Shown: positions 34,860-45,910, counted from the first letter of the stretch. The stretch: DNA of 64,000 bases from Pseudomonas brassicacearum (GCF_009601685.2 NZ_CP045701.2:620001-684000), one strand, 5' to 3'. Numbers and translations: made by a program. Notes: generated from the sequence alone by a model not told the origin.

Positions 34860-36295
34860 TGCGCCGGCCGCGAGCGCAATTGCGCCGCTGCCGCCTGGGC
34901 CAGGTCCGGCGGCAGGAAGTCCTGGTCCGGGTTGTAGTCGGGCTTGAGGTAGCGCGACAGGTCCTGCAAGTCCGCCGGGCTCAACGTCCCGGCCGCCTGC
35001 TTTAGGCGCAGGTTGTCGAGGATGTAGTCGTAGCGGGCGTTGTTGTAGTTGCGCACCGAGGTGTACAGCTGGCGCTGGGCATCGAGCACGTCGACGATGT
35101 TGCGGGTGCCCACCTGGTAGCCGATTTCCGTGGCTTCCACCGCGCTCTGGTTGGAGATGATCGACTGGCGCCGGGCCTGGACCTGCTCCACGTCGGTGTT
35201 CACTGCACGGTGCAGGTTTCGGGTGTTTTCCACCACCTGCCGGCGCAGGGCTTCGCGTTGCTGTTCGGTCTGGGTGAGTTGCGAGTAGGACTCGCGCACC
35301 TGGGAACTGGTCAGCCCGCCGCTGTAGAGCGGGATACTCAGTTGCAGGCCAATGGTGCGTTGCTCGGCATCGCCGCCGTAGCGCTGGCCGGTAAGGCTCG
35401 GGTTGGTGAAACCGAGGCCATCGTTATCGCCTTTTTTGTACTGGGCTATCGCATCGAGGGTGGGCGCATGGCCGGCCTTGCGCTGACGCAGCGTATCCTC
35501 GGCGGCAGTCACCGCGTAGTTGCTGGCCAGTAAATTGAGGTTCTGCTTGGCCGCCGTATCAACCCAGGCCTTGGCGTCGTTCGGCGCCGGCGGCAGGATC
35601 GGCAAGGTGTGGACGATGCCCTGGAGCGAGTTGTACTGGCGATTGGTCAGGGTGATCAAGGCTTCGAAGGCATCGTCGACCTGACGCTGGGCGAGGATCC
35701 GGTTGGCCCGGGCGGTGTCGTAGCTGGCCTGGGATTGCAGCACATCGGTCTTGTCCGACAGGCCCACGTCAAAGCGCTCGTTGGACTGGTCGAGCTGACG
35801 CTTGAACGCCGCTTCCTCGGCCTTGGTCGAGGCCAGGTTGTCCTGGCTGCGCAGCACATTGAAATAGCTCTCGGCGCTTTGCAGGATCATGTTCTGTTCG
35901 GTGGCCGACAGTTGCAGCGATGCTTGTTCGTCGACGGACTTTGCAGCCTGTAACTGAAACCAGCGATCGGCGCGGAAAATCGGTTGGGACAGCGTGGCCT
36001 GGTAAACCGTGGAGCTGCGGTTGGCGGTCATCGCCGGCTGGTCGAGCTCGGTACGGGTGTTGTTCAGGTCGGCACCGGCCGAGAGGTTCGGCAACAACCC
36101 GGCACGCGCCTGGGGCACTACTTCCTTCTGGGCGCCGTACTGGGCACGGGCAGCGGCCAGGTCGGCGTTGTTATCCACCGCTTCCTGATACACGCTCACC
36201 AGATCGGTTTTGGTGGTCAGGGGCGCTTCGGCAGCCCAGGCCATTCCATTGGACGCACAAGACACCGCAAGGGCCAGTGAGAGTTTGCGCAGCAT
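34856..36295 (-). CDS. TolC-family outer membrane channel (OpmH-like)
   Basis: A 479-residue outer membrane efflux protein with a signal peptide (MLRKLSLALAVSCASNGMAWAAEA, cleavage after about AWA). It shows the duplicated coiled-coil layout typical of TolC, with QLDQSNERFDVGLSDKTDVLQ in the first repeat and VSYQVGTRNIVDVLDAQRQLY-type sequence in the second. By length and locus it matches TolC-like OpmH of P. aeruginosa, used in type I secretion and efflux. The start at MLRKL was preferred over an upstream ATG that would spoil the signal peptide. Its stop codon lies in a repeat edge. Confidence 0.92.
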   Translation of the reverse strand: MLRKLSLALAVSCASNGMAWAAEAPLTTKTDLVSVYQEAVDNNADLAAARAQYGAQKEVVPQARAGLLPNLSAGADLNNTRTELDQPAMTANRSSTVYQATLSQPIFRADRWFQLQAAKSVDEQASLQLSATEQNMILQSAESYFNVLRSQDNLASTKAEEAAFKRQLDQSNERFDVGLSDKTDVLQSQASYDTARANRILAQRQVDDAFEALITLTNRQYNSLQGIVHTLPILPPAPNDAKAWVDTAAKQNLNLLASNYAVTAAEDTLRQRKAGHAPTLDAIAQYKKGDNDGLGFTNPSLTGQRYGGDAEQRTIGLQLSIPLYSGGLTSSQVRESYSQLTQTEQQREALRRQVVENTRNLHRAVNTDVEQVQARRQSIISNQSAVEATEIGYQVGTRNIVDVLDAQRQLYTSVRNYNNARYDYILDNLRLKQAAGTLSPADLQDLSRYLKPDYNPDQDFLPPDLAQAAAAQLRSRPAQ

Positions 36296-36453
36296 GAGGT
36301 GATCCCTACTTCTCAAATGATTGCGCACAAGAGGCGCGGCGTAGCGAGTGTAGTTGCGCCCGCGCATGGCAACAATCCTGTATATGCGCCATTCATCACG
36401 CCTTTTGCCCTGGCGATGGCGTTCTCTCGTAGTTGTGTCTAGACTGGCCGGGT
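36296..36453. other. Divergent promoter region, TolC-family gene / thiC leader
   Basis: About 158 bases between the start of the TolC-family gene and the TPP riboswitch. It must contain both promoters, but I could not assign convincing -35/-10 pairs. No coding sequence. Confidence 0.4.
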
Positions 36454-38620
<2,167 letters not shown>

Positions 38621-38634
38621 GCGGCGCTCACCCC

Positions 38635-38662
38635 GTGGCGAGGGAGCTTGCTCCCTCGCCAC
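38635..38662. repeat. Palindrome between thiC and cytX
   Basis: Perfect 13-base arms (GTGGCGAGGGAGC / GCTCCCTCGCCAC) around a two-base TT centre. REP-like by sequence (same GTGGCGAGGG edge as the repeat at 31914). With no T tract it is an unlikely terminator, but it could trim or stabilise the thiC mRNA 3' end. Confidence 0.75.
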
Positions 38663-38702
38663 ATCAGCGACCCAAAACAATAATCTCCCCTGAGATATCT
38701 CT

Positions 38703-39995
38703 GTGAACATCCAACCCAGCACATACTCCCCAGACACCGCCGTGCCCCTGGACAAACGCGTCTTCGGCGCCCGCGATCTGTTTTCCCTGTGGTTTTCCCT
38801 GGGCATCGGCCTGATGGTCTTGCAGGTCGGCGCCTTGCTTGCGCCGGGCCTGGGCTTGAGTGGCTCGTTGCTGGCGATTTTCCTCGGCACGCTGGTGGGC
38901 GTGCTGCTGCTGGCGGCCGTCGGCGTGATCGGCAGCGACACCGGCCTGTCGGCCATGGCGGCCCTCAAGCTCAGCCTCGGCGCCAAGGGCGCGAGCGTGC
39001 CGGCGGTGTTGAACCTGCTGCAGCTGATCGGTTGGGGCTCGTTCGAAATCATCGTCATGCGTGATGCCGCCAGCCTGCTCGGTGCCCGGGCCTTCAGCGA
39101 AGGCAGCCTGGGGGCGAATCCGTTGCTGTGGACGCTGTTCTTCGGCGCCCTGGCGACTTTGCTCGCGGTCAGCGGGCCGCTGACGTTCGTGCGCAAGGTC
39201 CTGCGCAAGTGGGGCATCTGGCTGCTGCTGGCGGCGTGCATCTGGCTGACCTGGAACCTGTTCGCCAAGGCCGACCTGGTTGCGCTGTGGGCCCAAGCGG
39301 GCGACGGCTCGATGCCGTTGGCGGTGGGGTTTGATATCGCCATTGCGATGCCGCTGTCGTGGTTGCCGCTGATCGCCGACTACTCGCGCTTCGGCAAACG
39401 TGCCAAGAATGTCTTCGGCGGTACTGCCGTGGGATTCTTCATCGGTAACGTCTGGCTGATGAGCCTGGGCGTGGCCTACACCTTGGCGTTCGCGCCGAGC
39501 GGTGAAGTCAACGCGTTGCTACTGGCCTTGGCTGGCGCCGGGTTGGGCATTCCGCTGCTGCTGATTCTGCTGGATGAGTCGGAAAACGCCTTCGCCGACA
39601 TTCACTCGGCGGCGGTCTCCAGTGGCATGTTGTCGGGGCTGAAGGTCGAGCATCTGGCCTTGGCGATCGGCGTACTCTGCACCTTGATCGCCTGCTTCGC
39701 GCCGTTGGCGCAATACCAGAACTTCCTGTTGCTGATCGGCTCGGTGTTCGCGCCGCTGTTCGGCGTGGTGCTGGTGGACCACTTCATCCTGCGCAAACGC
39801 AGCAGCCAGGTGCTGTCAGCCGCGTTGCGCTGGCCGGCCCTGCTGGCCTGGTTGGGTGGGGTGAGCACTTATCACTTGCTGGCCAACTTCTATCCGGACA
39901 TCGGCGCAACCCTGCCGTCGCTGATCCTGGCAGGGTTGCTGCAACTGTTGCTGGGCCGGGCTTTCAGCTACGGCCAGGGAACAGCTCGGGCTTGA
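38703..39995 (+). CDS. cytX: Putative hydroxymethylpyrimidine transporter CytX (NCS1 family)
   Basis: A 430-residue membrane protein with about twelve hydrophobic helices, of the nucleobase:cation symporter-1 family. LFSLWFSLGIGLMVLQVGALL begins helix 1, and PLSWLPLIADYSRFGKRAKN is the NCS1 core loop. CytX relatives are linked to thiamine genes and thought to import HMP or a related pyrimidine; adjacency to riboswitch-controlled thiC supports this. Starts at GTG. No second THI-box is present, so shared transcription with thiC is likely. Its 3' end overlaps the convergent lipoprotein gene by 32 bases. Confidence 0.85.
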   Translation: MNIQPSTYSPDTAVPLDKRVFGARDLFSLWFSLGIGLMVLQVGALLAPGLGLSGSLLAIFLGTLVGVLLLAAVGVIGSDTGLSAMAALKLSLGAKGASVPAVLNLLQLIGWGSFEIIVMRDAASLLGARAFSEGSLGANPLLWTLFFGALATLLAVSGPLTFVRKVLRKWGIWLLLAACIWLTWNLFAKADLVALWAQAGDGSMPLAVGFDIAIAMPLSWLPLIADYSRFGKRAKNVFGGTAVGFFIGNVWLMSLGVAYTLAFAPSGEVNALLLALAGAGLGIPLLLILLDESENAFADIHSAAVSSGMLSGLKVEHLALAIGVLCTLIACFAPLAQYQNFLLLIGSVFAPLFGVVLVDHFILRKRSSQVLSAALRWPALLAWLGGVSTYHLLANFYPDIGATLPSLILAGLLQLLLGRAFSYGQGTARA

Positions 39996-40701
39996 GGATG
40001 CCATTGAGGCGTGGGTAAGCGATCTTCAATTCGATGTGGCCCAGGGCGTACGGCGCAATGGTGCTCACTTCGTACTTGAGGATCACCCCGCCATAGGTCA
40101 GCGCCACGTGTGGGGTTTTCTGGAAGGACCACTGTTTCAGGAATTCGGGTTCCTGATCCAGCTTGGTGCTGATCAGCCAACTGTTGTGGGCGACCTGGGC
40201 CGCTTTCCAGAAGGCTTCTTCCTGGCCCGGCAGCAGCATGTCCGACAGCGTCAGCACCTTGTGTTGCTGGCGCGAATAGTTGATGAAGCCGCGACCCGGT
40301 GTGCCGTGGGCGCCGCCGGTGTCCAGGTAGCTGGACAATTCGATGATCACCAGGCCGTCATGTTGCTCACGTACCTTGGCCTGCAAATAGCTGCTGTTGC
40401 GGGGGGCGGCACTGCGCAGGAACTGCTCGCGATAGGCGGCAAGCGTCGGCGCCACCGGGGTGGTACGGGTCATTTGCAGCAGGCGTTTTTCGACGATGCC
40501 GTCCAGGGCAGGCTCGGTGGGAAAGTGCAGGGTATCGATGTTCACCAGCGGGCAGTCGGCACTGGCGCAACCTGGTTGCAGTTGTTCCGACGCATCGCGG
40601 GTGGTTTCCAGCGGTGCGCGGTAATTGGGTTGGAACAGGCTTTGGCAAGCGCCCAGGGTCAGGGCAATGGCGGCCACGGAGGCAGTTTTGAAAAGCGACA
40701 T
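39964..40701 (-). CDS. DUF3298/RsiV-like lipoprotein
   Basis: A 245-residue lipoprotein: signal MSLFKTASVAAIALTLGAC with the lipobox LGAC (Cys19). The C-terminal half, containing YLDTGGAHGTPGRGFINYSR and HKVLTLSDMLLPG, is the DUF3298 (PdaC/RsiV-like) domain found in envelope proteins and anti-sigma factors. The residue after Cys is Gln, not Asp, so outer membrane sorting is likely. Function unknown. Convergent with cytX and divergent from nudF. Confidence 0.8.
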   Translation of the reverse strand: MSLFKTASVAAIALTLGACQSLFQPNYRAPLETTRDASEQLQPGCASADCPLVNIDTLHFPTEPALDGIVEKRLLQMTRTTPVAPTLAAYREQFLRSAAPRNSSYLQAKVREQHDGLVIIELSSYLDTGGAHGTPGRGFINYSRQQHKVLTLSDMLLPGQEEAFWKAAQVAHNSWLISTKLDQEPEFLKQWSFQKTPHVALTYGGVILKYEVSTIAPYALGHIELKIAYPRLNGILKPELFPGRS

Positions 40702-40915
40702 GGGCGTCCTTCATGGAACAGGGAAAGGCGAAAAGTTACCCGCTTCGACTGCCAGCAGGACAATCAGTTCGCCACTAAGCTCATTAGAGTTCTTTCACCT
40801 TCTGCCGTCCATCCCGATGAGTGGAAAGGGGCTGCATCAAAGGGTACGGGCGCGTTAGGATGGCGCGAAGCCGAGGTTGGAACCTCGTATTGATCCATTG
40901 CACACGAGGATTGTC

Positions 40916-41533
40916 ATGACCGATTTCGCCAACGCCGCACCGAACGCCGTGGAGATCGTCAAGCGCGAGAACTGCTTCCAGGGTTTCTACAAACTCGACC
41001 GCGTGCACTTGCGCCACGAATTGTTTGCCGGTGGCATGAGCCGCGAAATCAGCCGTGAATTGTTCGTGCGCCATGACGCGGTGTGCGTGTTGCCTTACGA
41101 CCCTCAGCGCGATGAAGTGGTGTTGATCGAGCAGTTTCGCGTCGGCGCCATGGGCAAGGTCGCCAACCCTTGGCTGGTGGAATTGGTGGCCGGCCTGATC
41201 GACAAGGACGAACAACCGGAAGAAGTTGCTCATCGTGAAGCGCAGGAGGAAGCTGGGCTTGTCTTCGCTGCGCTCTGGCCGATGACCAAGTATTTTCCAT
41301 CCCCGGGCGGCAGCGATGAATTCGTCCATTTGTACCTGGGGCGTTGCGACAGCACGGGGGCGGGCGGGCTGCATGGCCTGGTGGAAGAGGCGGAAGATAT
41401 CCGCGTCAAGGTCTGGTCTTTCGAAGATGCCCTGCAAGCTGTGCGCGACGGACAAATCTGCAATGCACCGAGCATCATCGCCCTGCAATGGCTGGCCTTG
41501 AACCGCGAGGAAGTGAGGGGGTTATGGTCCTGA
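40916..41533 (+). CDS. nudF: ADP-ribose pyrophosphatase
   Basis: Nudix hydrolase splitting ADP-ribose to AMP and ribose-5-phosphate. The 205-residue protein has a complete Nudix box (starting GLIDKDEQPEE and ending REAQEEAGL), matching the Gx5Ex7REUxEExGU pattern. The ATG at 40916 gives the normal NudF length. First gene of nudF-DUF1249-cpdA-(yqiA-parE), the conserved gammaproteobacterial order; it overlaps the DUF1249 gene by ten bases. Confidence 0.96.
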   Translation: MTDFANAAPNAVEIVKRENCFQGFYKLDRVHLRHELFAGGMSREISRELFVRHDAVCVLPYDPQRDEVVLIEQFRVGAMGKVANPWLVELVAGLIDKDEQPEEVAHREAQEEAGLVFAALWPMTKYFPSPGGSDEFVHLYLGRCDSTGAGGLHGLVEEAEDIRVKVWSFEDALQAVRDGQICNAPSIIALQWLALNREEVRGLWS

Positions 41534-41976
41534 ACAAGCTGCGCGATCGCTATCGCGTCGATCTGGTGGGGTTGCAGGCCGCCTGCGAGGCCAACTACGC
41601 CCGCCTGATGCGCTTGTTGCCGGACATGCGCAACGATCCGGCGCCACGGCGCATCGCCGTGACCCACGGCGACCAGATGCTGGGCGTGCTGGCCCTGGAA
41701 GTGCTGCAGACCTGCCCCTACACCACCACGCTGCAAGTGCGCCAGGAGCACAGCCTGCCCTGGCTGCCGGTGCCGCAGCTGGAGGTGCAGGTCTATCACG
41801 ATGCGCGGATGGCCGAAGTCGTCAGCGCCGAACATGCACGACGCTTTCGCGGCATCTATCCTTACCCCAATGCGTCAATGCACCAGCCGGACGAAAAGGC
41901 CCAGTTGAACCTGTTTTTGGGGGAATGGCTGAGTCATTGCCTGGCGCTGGGCCACGAGTTCGAAGTCGTTCGGTAG
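41524..41976 (+). CDS. DUF1249 family protein (YqiB-like)
   Basis: A 150-residue protein matching E. coli YqiB, which lies in the same place between nudF and cpdA. Recognised by position, length and segments such as LVGLQAACEANYARLMRLLP and YPNASMHQPDEKAQLNLFL. No catalytic motif is evident and the function is unknown. Its start overlaps nudF by ten bases, implying translational coupling. Confidence 0.88.
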   Translation: MVLNKLRDRYRVDLVGLQAACEANYARLMRLLPDMRNDPAPRRIAVTHGDQMLGVLALEVLQTCPYTTTLQVRQEHSLPWLPVPQLEVQVYHDARMAEVVSAEHARRFRGIYPYPNASMHQPDEKAQLNLFLGEWLSHCLALGHEFEVVR

Positions 41977-42099
41977 TTGTCTTTCAAAAACTGGACACTG
42001 GTTGTGAACCGGTTCCGCTTCGCGGGTTTCCCCTTTCGATCTTCCCCAGCATAATTGCGGCTTCATCCAATGGCGCGAGTGCGCCTGGGAGAGAGCGAT

Positions 42100-42915
42100 T
42101 TGCCGAGCGTATCCACCTTGACCCGCGCCGATGCGGCGTTGCTGGTCCAACTGTCTGACAGCCATTTGTTCGCCGATGCCGACGCCTCGTTGCTGGGCAT
42201 GAATACCCGTGACAGTTTGCGGGCGGTCGTTGATTTGGTGCTCAAGCAGCAGCCGGACATCGATCTGATGCTCGCCACTGGGGACCTGTCCCAGGACGGT
42301 ACGCTGGAGTCCTACGCGGCGTTTCGGCAGTTGACTGCGCGAATCGATGCGCCGGCGCGGTGGATTCCGGGTAACCATGATGAGCCGCAGGTGATGCTTG
42401 AGGCGGCGGTCAAGAGCACGTTGCTCGATCCGGTGGTGGACATTGGCAACTGGCGCGTGACGATGCTCGACTCTGCCGTGCCCGGATCGGTGCCGGGGTT
42501 TTTGGCCGAGGAGCAGTTGATTCTGTTGGCCAATGCCTTGAGTGAGGCGCCGGAGCGGCATCATCTGGTGTGCCTGCATCATCATCCGGTGTCGGTTGGG
42601 TGTGTGTGGATGGAGCCGATTGGGTTGCGTAATCCGGAGGCGTTGTTTGCAGTGCTGGATCGGTTTCCTCAGGTGCGGGCGGTGTTGTGGGGGCATGTGC
42701 ATCAGGAGGTTGACCGGATGCGCGAGAGGGTTCGTTTGTTGGCTTCGCCTTCGACCTGTATTCAGTTTGAGCCGGGGAGTGAGGATTTTGCGGTGGGCTC
42801 GCAGGCGCCGGGGTATCGGTGGTTGCGGTTGTTGCCGGATGGGCGGTTGGAGACGGGGGTTGAGCGGGTGGTTGGGTTTGCGTTTACCCCGGACTATGGT
42901 TCCAACGGTTACTGA
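42100..42915 (+). CDS. cpdA: 3',5'-cyclic AMP phosphodiesterase
   Basis: Calcineurin-type metallophosphoesterase degrading cAMP. 271 residues from a TTG start behind GGGAGAGAG. An ATG at 42070 or TTG at 42055 would add 10-15 residues, but those have no comparable ribosome site. Metal motifs are intact: LSDSHLFAD, TGDLSQDG, PGNHDE, LHHHP and GHVH. The 3' third (about 42540-42915) is strikingly rich in G and T on the coding strand, with many TTG/GTG codons. The repeat island follows where yqiA would be expected. Confidence 0.93.
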   Translation: MPSVSTLTRADAALLVQLSDSHLFADADASLLGMNTRDSLRAVVDLVLKQQPDIDLMLATGDLSQDGTLESYAAFRQLTARIDAPARWIPGNHDEPQVMLEAAVKSTLLDPVVDIGNWRVTMLDSAVPGSVPGFLAEEQLILLANALSEAPERHHLVCLHHHPVSVGCVWMEPIGLRNPEALFAVLDRFPQVRAVLWGHVHQEVDRMRERVRLLASPSTCIQFEPGSEDFAVGSQAPGYRWLRLLPDGRLETGVERVVGFAFTPDYGSNGY

Positions 42916-43204
42916 GGACGAGGCGGCCTGACAGCCGACCTGGTTCTTCCGGTCATACCCCCGTCAGATCTGTTTAAGCAGGACTTGTGGGAGCAAAGCT
43001 TGCTCGCGATGGCGGCTTGACTGAGTACATATCCATTTCTGCGGTAACGGCCACTTAGGGTTCCGCCCTGACGGCGGGTCACTTTCGAAAAGCGCGAAAG
43101 TAACCAAAGCGCTTTTGCCCCACCACTCGGTGCCTCGCCTAGGCTCGGCATGCCCTCACTCCGGCATTGCTCCGTGGGCCCGCCGCGAAGGGCCATCCAT
43201 GGCC
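42916..43204. repeat. Arm A (left part) of a large inverted duplication
   Basis: REP-rich non-coding DNA starting 42920-42990 with modules like GTGGGAGCAAAGCTTGCTCGC, then a long unit through GGTTCCGCCCTGACGGCGGG and CCACTCGGTGCCTCGCC to GGGCCATCCATGGCC. The same order, inverted, occurs at 46260-46605 with few differences. The IS element starts at 43205 within the palindrome GGGCCATCCATGGCCC; arm A resumes at 44862. Confidence 0.85.
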
Positions 43205-44861
43205 CAGAGTGTGTCAAAACCCTGAAGCCAACCCTTGCTATGATTTCCCCAGGACTTCATTGCAAGGGCTGCCCATGAAACGCTTCATCCAAGGTGAACA
43301 TCGAGATCAAACTACCTTGCTCCCCGAGAGCTTGGACGACTACGTCAGCGATACCAATCCGGTGCGCGTTGTCGATGTCTTCGTGGATGAACTCGACCTG
43401 ATCACCTTGGGTTTTGAAAGCGCTGTCCCCGCTAAAACGGGCCGACCGGCTTATCACCCTGCAGTCATGCTGAAAATCTACATCTACGGCTATCTCAACC
43501 GTATCCAGTCAAGCCGGCGTCTTGAGTGCGAGGCGCAGCGCAACGTCGAGTTGATGTGGCTGACCGGTCGCCTGATGCCGGATTTCAAGACCATCGCCAA
43601 CTTCCGCAAAGACAACTCAAAGGCCATTCGAGGAGTCTGTCGGCAGTTCGTCGTGCTGTGTCAACAACTGGGGCTTTTCTCGGAACATTTCGTTGCCATC
43701 GATGGCAGTAAATTCAAGGCGGTGAACCACCGCGACCGCAACTTCACCAGCGCCAAGCTGAAGCGCCGGATGGAAGAGATCGAATCAAGCATTGCCCGTT
43801 ATCTGAAGGCGCTGGATGAGGCTGATCGGCAAGAGCCCAAGTCTTCAGGGCCCAAAGGCGGCCTGGAAGAGAAGATCGCCAAATTGAAGGAGCAGATGAA
43901 GGCGCTCCAGGCGATTGAAATACAGCTTGAAGCATCGCCGGACAAACAGATCTCGCTGACCGACCCGGACGCGCGCTCGATGATGATGACGAGCGGTCAT
44001 GGCATCGTGGGCTACAACGTGCAGACAGCAGTCGATACCAAACACCATTTGATTGTCGCGCACGAGGTGACCAATGTCGGTCACGACCGTGATCAGCTTA
44101 GCTCGATGGCCCAGCAGGCCCGTGAGGCGATGCAAATCGAATCGTTGTCGGTGGTAGCGGACCGAGGGTATTACAAAAGCAGAGAAATCCTGGCCTGTCA
44201 CGAGGCAGGGATCACCGCTTATGTGCCGAAAACGCTGAGTTCGCGGGCCAAATTTGATGGCCGTTTCGGTAATGACGAGTTTATTTACGACGCGGACAAA
44301 AATGTGTATGTCTGCCCCGCCAAGCAAGTGCTGATCTGGCGCAACTCTTATGTCGACAAGGGCAAGAAGCTGGACGTTTACTGGCACTCCAACTGCCAGG
44401 CCTGTTCGATAAAGGCGCAATGCACGCCGGCCAGAGAGCGAAAGATTCGGCGCTGGGAACATGAGGCGGTACTGGAGGAAATGCAGGTCCGCCTGAACAA
44501 TGAGCCGCAGATGATGAGCATCCGCAAGCGAACGGTCGAACACCCCTTCGGGACGCTGAAGCAATGGATGGGGGCGACGCATTTTCTGACGCGGCGGCTG
44601 GCTGGGGTAAGCACCGAAATGAGCTTGAATGTGCTCGCTTACAATTGGAAAAGGGTGATGAAAATCCTTGGTGCGCAGGGTCTGATGAAAGCGCTGGCGG
44701 CCTGAAGCCTGCCGTTTTGCCCCGTTAATCAAGCCTACGGAGCCTTGCTAGCGCTTGTAGGGGCCGTTTGGAGCTACAAGAGCGCTTTAGGTTTTAATCA
44801 ATTGGCCAACACCTGTCGGCACTACGTGCCGACGATGTTTTATTTGTTTTTACACACCCTG
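43205..44861 (+). mobile_element. IS1182-family insertion sequence
   Basis: About 1657 bases containing one transposase gene. Terminal inverted repeats CAGAGTGTGTCAAAAC (left) and CAGGGTGTGTAAAAAC (right, read inward) differ at two positions. A GGCC duplication (43201-43204 and 44862-44865) flanks it. The uninterrupted inverted copy at 46.3 kb shows the pre-insertion sequence and fixes the boundaries to within a base or two. The target is one arm of a palindrome, as known for several IS1182 members. No internal damage is seen, so it may be active. Confidence 0.87.
43275..44705 (+). CDS. IS1182-family transposase
   Basis: A 476-residue DDE transposase. It has the N-terminal DUF772 region (PAYHPAVMLKIYIYGYLNRI) and catalytic residues in AIDGSKFKAV (Asp143), VVADRGYYKSREI (Asp) and RKRTVEHPFGTLKQ (Glu). 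A coiled-coil insertion (about 165-225, KLKEQMKALQAIEIQ) and a Cys-rich patch (CQACSIKAQC) are typical. Start MKRFIQGEHRDQ fits the family; the frame upstream of it reads into the IS left end. Complete and uninterrupted. Confidence 0.96.
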   Translation: MKRFIQGEHRDQTTLLPESLDDYVSDTNPVRVVDVFVDELDLITLGFESAVPAKTGRPAYHPAVMLKIYIYGYLNRIQSSRRLECEAQRNVELMWLTGRLMPDFKTIANFRKDNSKAIRGVCRQFVVLCQQLGLFSEHFVAIDGSKFKAVNHRDRNFTSAKLKRRMEEIESSIARYLKALDEADRQEPKSSGPKGGLEEKIAKLKEQMKALQAIEIQLEASPDKQISLTDPDARSMMMTSGHGIVGYNVQTAVDTKHHLIVAHEVTNVGHDRDQLSSMAQQAREAMQIESLSVVADRGYYKSREILACHEAGITAYVPKTLSSRAKFDGRFGNDEFIYDADKNVYVCPAKQVLIWRNSYVDKGKKLDVYWHSNCQACSIKAQCTPARERKIRRWEHEAVLEEMQVRLNNEPQMMSIRKRTVEHPFGTLKQWMGATHFLTRRLAGVSTEMSLNVLAYNWKRVMKILGAQGLMKALAA

Positions 44862-45190
44862 GGCCCAGCGCGGCTATCCCGGCATCCATGCCGGGATGCC
44901 CACTGCGCAATACCTGCGTTCGGCCATCGTGGTTAACGGGGCCTCAAGATCAAAAGCCAAGCCGAGGCGGCCTTATAGCCGACCTGGCTCTTGCGGTCGT
45001 ACACCCATCAGACTTCTTTGAGCAGGACCTGTGGGAGCAAAGCTTGCTCGCGAAGGCGGCGGCACATTCAGCATTGATGCAAGCAGACCCACCGCCATCG
45101 CGAGCAAGCTCGGCTCCCACAGGGATCGGCGGTGGACACTGATCTTATAAACGACCCAAAACCTGTGTGTGAGCGAGCTTGCTCGCGATG
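44862..45190. repeat. Arm A (right part) of the inverted duplication
   Basis: Continues from GGCCCAGCGCGGCTATCCCG, with the palindrome CCCGGCATCCATGCCGGG, to three REP modules at 45027, 45096 and 45165. The same order in reverse lies at 45911-46270. It lies downstream of the IS right end and is non-coding. Confidence 0.83.
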
Positions 45191-45551
45191 GCGGCCTGAC
45201 AGCCGATCAGGATTGTGGGAATGGTCGGACAATCCTCCGGGCTGCAGCAGATTTTTCCGACGAGCTCTGGCGGTTGCCGGGTGGGAAGGGCTGTCGCTAG
45301 TCTTTTCCCGTCGCTGCAAATTCAGCGGCCGGGCCTGGAAACCCGATAAGTGAGGGTGCAACAGCGCGTCACATGAGATACTGCATCGCTTTTTTGCGTG
45401 TGCAGTTCTGCGTTATGGCGGCTGTGCGCGGGAGACTTTCGAGTCTGCCGGGTTTTGCTCCTTCACTCCGGTTTTCCAGCCCGCGCATAGCTGCCACCCT
45501 CTCGCCTGGAAACGGGAGATGGCGGTTCCACTACGTTAGAGGAGCTGCATC
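45191..45551 (+). promoter_or_regulatory. Structured leader of the DUF6124 gene
   Basis: Holds the promoter and a long 5' leader. Two clear hairpins: CGGGAGACT-TTCG-AGTCTGCCGG at 45430-45453 with a TTCG tip, followed by GTTTTG, and a second formed by GCCACCCTCTC with GGGAGATGGCGG at 45491-45528. A further stem CTGCATCGC/GCGTGTGCAG lies near 45380-45408. The ribosome site GAGGAG precedes the ATG. The first hairpin resembles a weak terminator, so attenuation is possible. Confidence 0.5.
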
Positions 45552-45884
45552 ATGTTCAAAGCCACACCCAATCCCCCCGAAACCGATCCCCAAAAATTCG
45601 ATGAAGCCGCCAAGCGCGCCATCGACCACTATCTCGACCCCAAACCTCAAGCCAAAAAGAAAAAGCCCTCAGGCCAACTGTTCACCGTCGTGGACGGCGT
45701 CGACACCGAAAGCCTGCTGGCCAACCTCAGCGAAACCCTGGCTTCAGCCGATGCCATGGTCAGCGACCTTGCCTTCGACCTGAAAGGCTCGCGACGCCAT
45801 GTTGCCCTTGGCATTCAGCAACTGATCGAGCTGGGCGCTTTATTGGCGAATCGGATGCTGGACAACGTCAATACACAACCCTGA
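45552..45884 (+). CDS. DUF6124 family protein
   Basis: A 110-residue small protein recognised as the Pseudomonas family beginning MFKATPNPP, with a low-complexity basic stretch (KPQAKKKKPSG, about 33-43) and a helical C-terminal half (SLLANLSETLASADAMVSD ... RRHVALGIQQLIELGALLAN). No signal peptide or enzyme motif. Members occur in several copies per genome in Pseudomonas, usually in non-core intervals; function unknown. It lies alone between the two arms of the inverted duplication. Confidence 0.85.
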   Translation: MFKATPNPPETDPQKFDEAAKRAIDHYLDPKPQAKKKKPSGQLFTVVDGVDTESLLANLSETLASADAMVSDLAFDLKGSRRHVALGIQQLIELGALLANRMLDNVNTQP

Positions 45885-45910
45885 CCACACCGCGTGCAGA
45901 AGCCCGCAAG

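Noticed and set aside
38621..38702. Second TPP riboswitch ahead of cytX
   Set aside because: No CTGAGA or CCTGATC-type conserved segments occur there; only a palindrome.
45373..45783. 136-codon frame overlapping the DUF6124 gene
   Set aside because: It runs through the structured leader and then in another frame over the DUF6124 gene; its start has no convincing ribosome site and its sequence has no family features.
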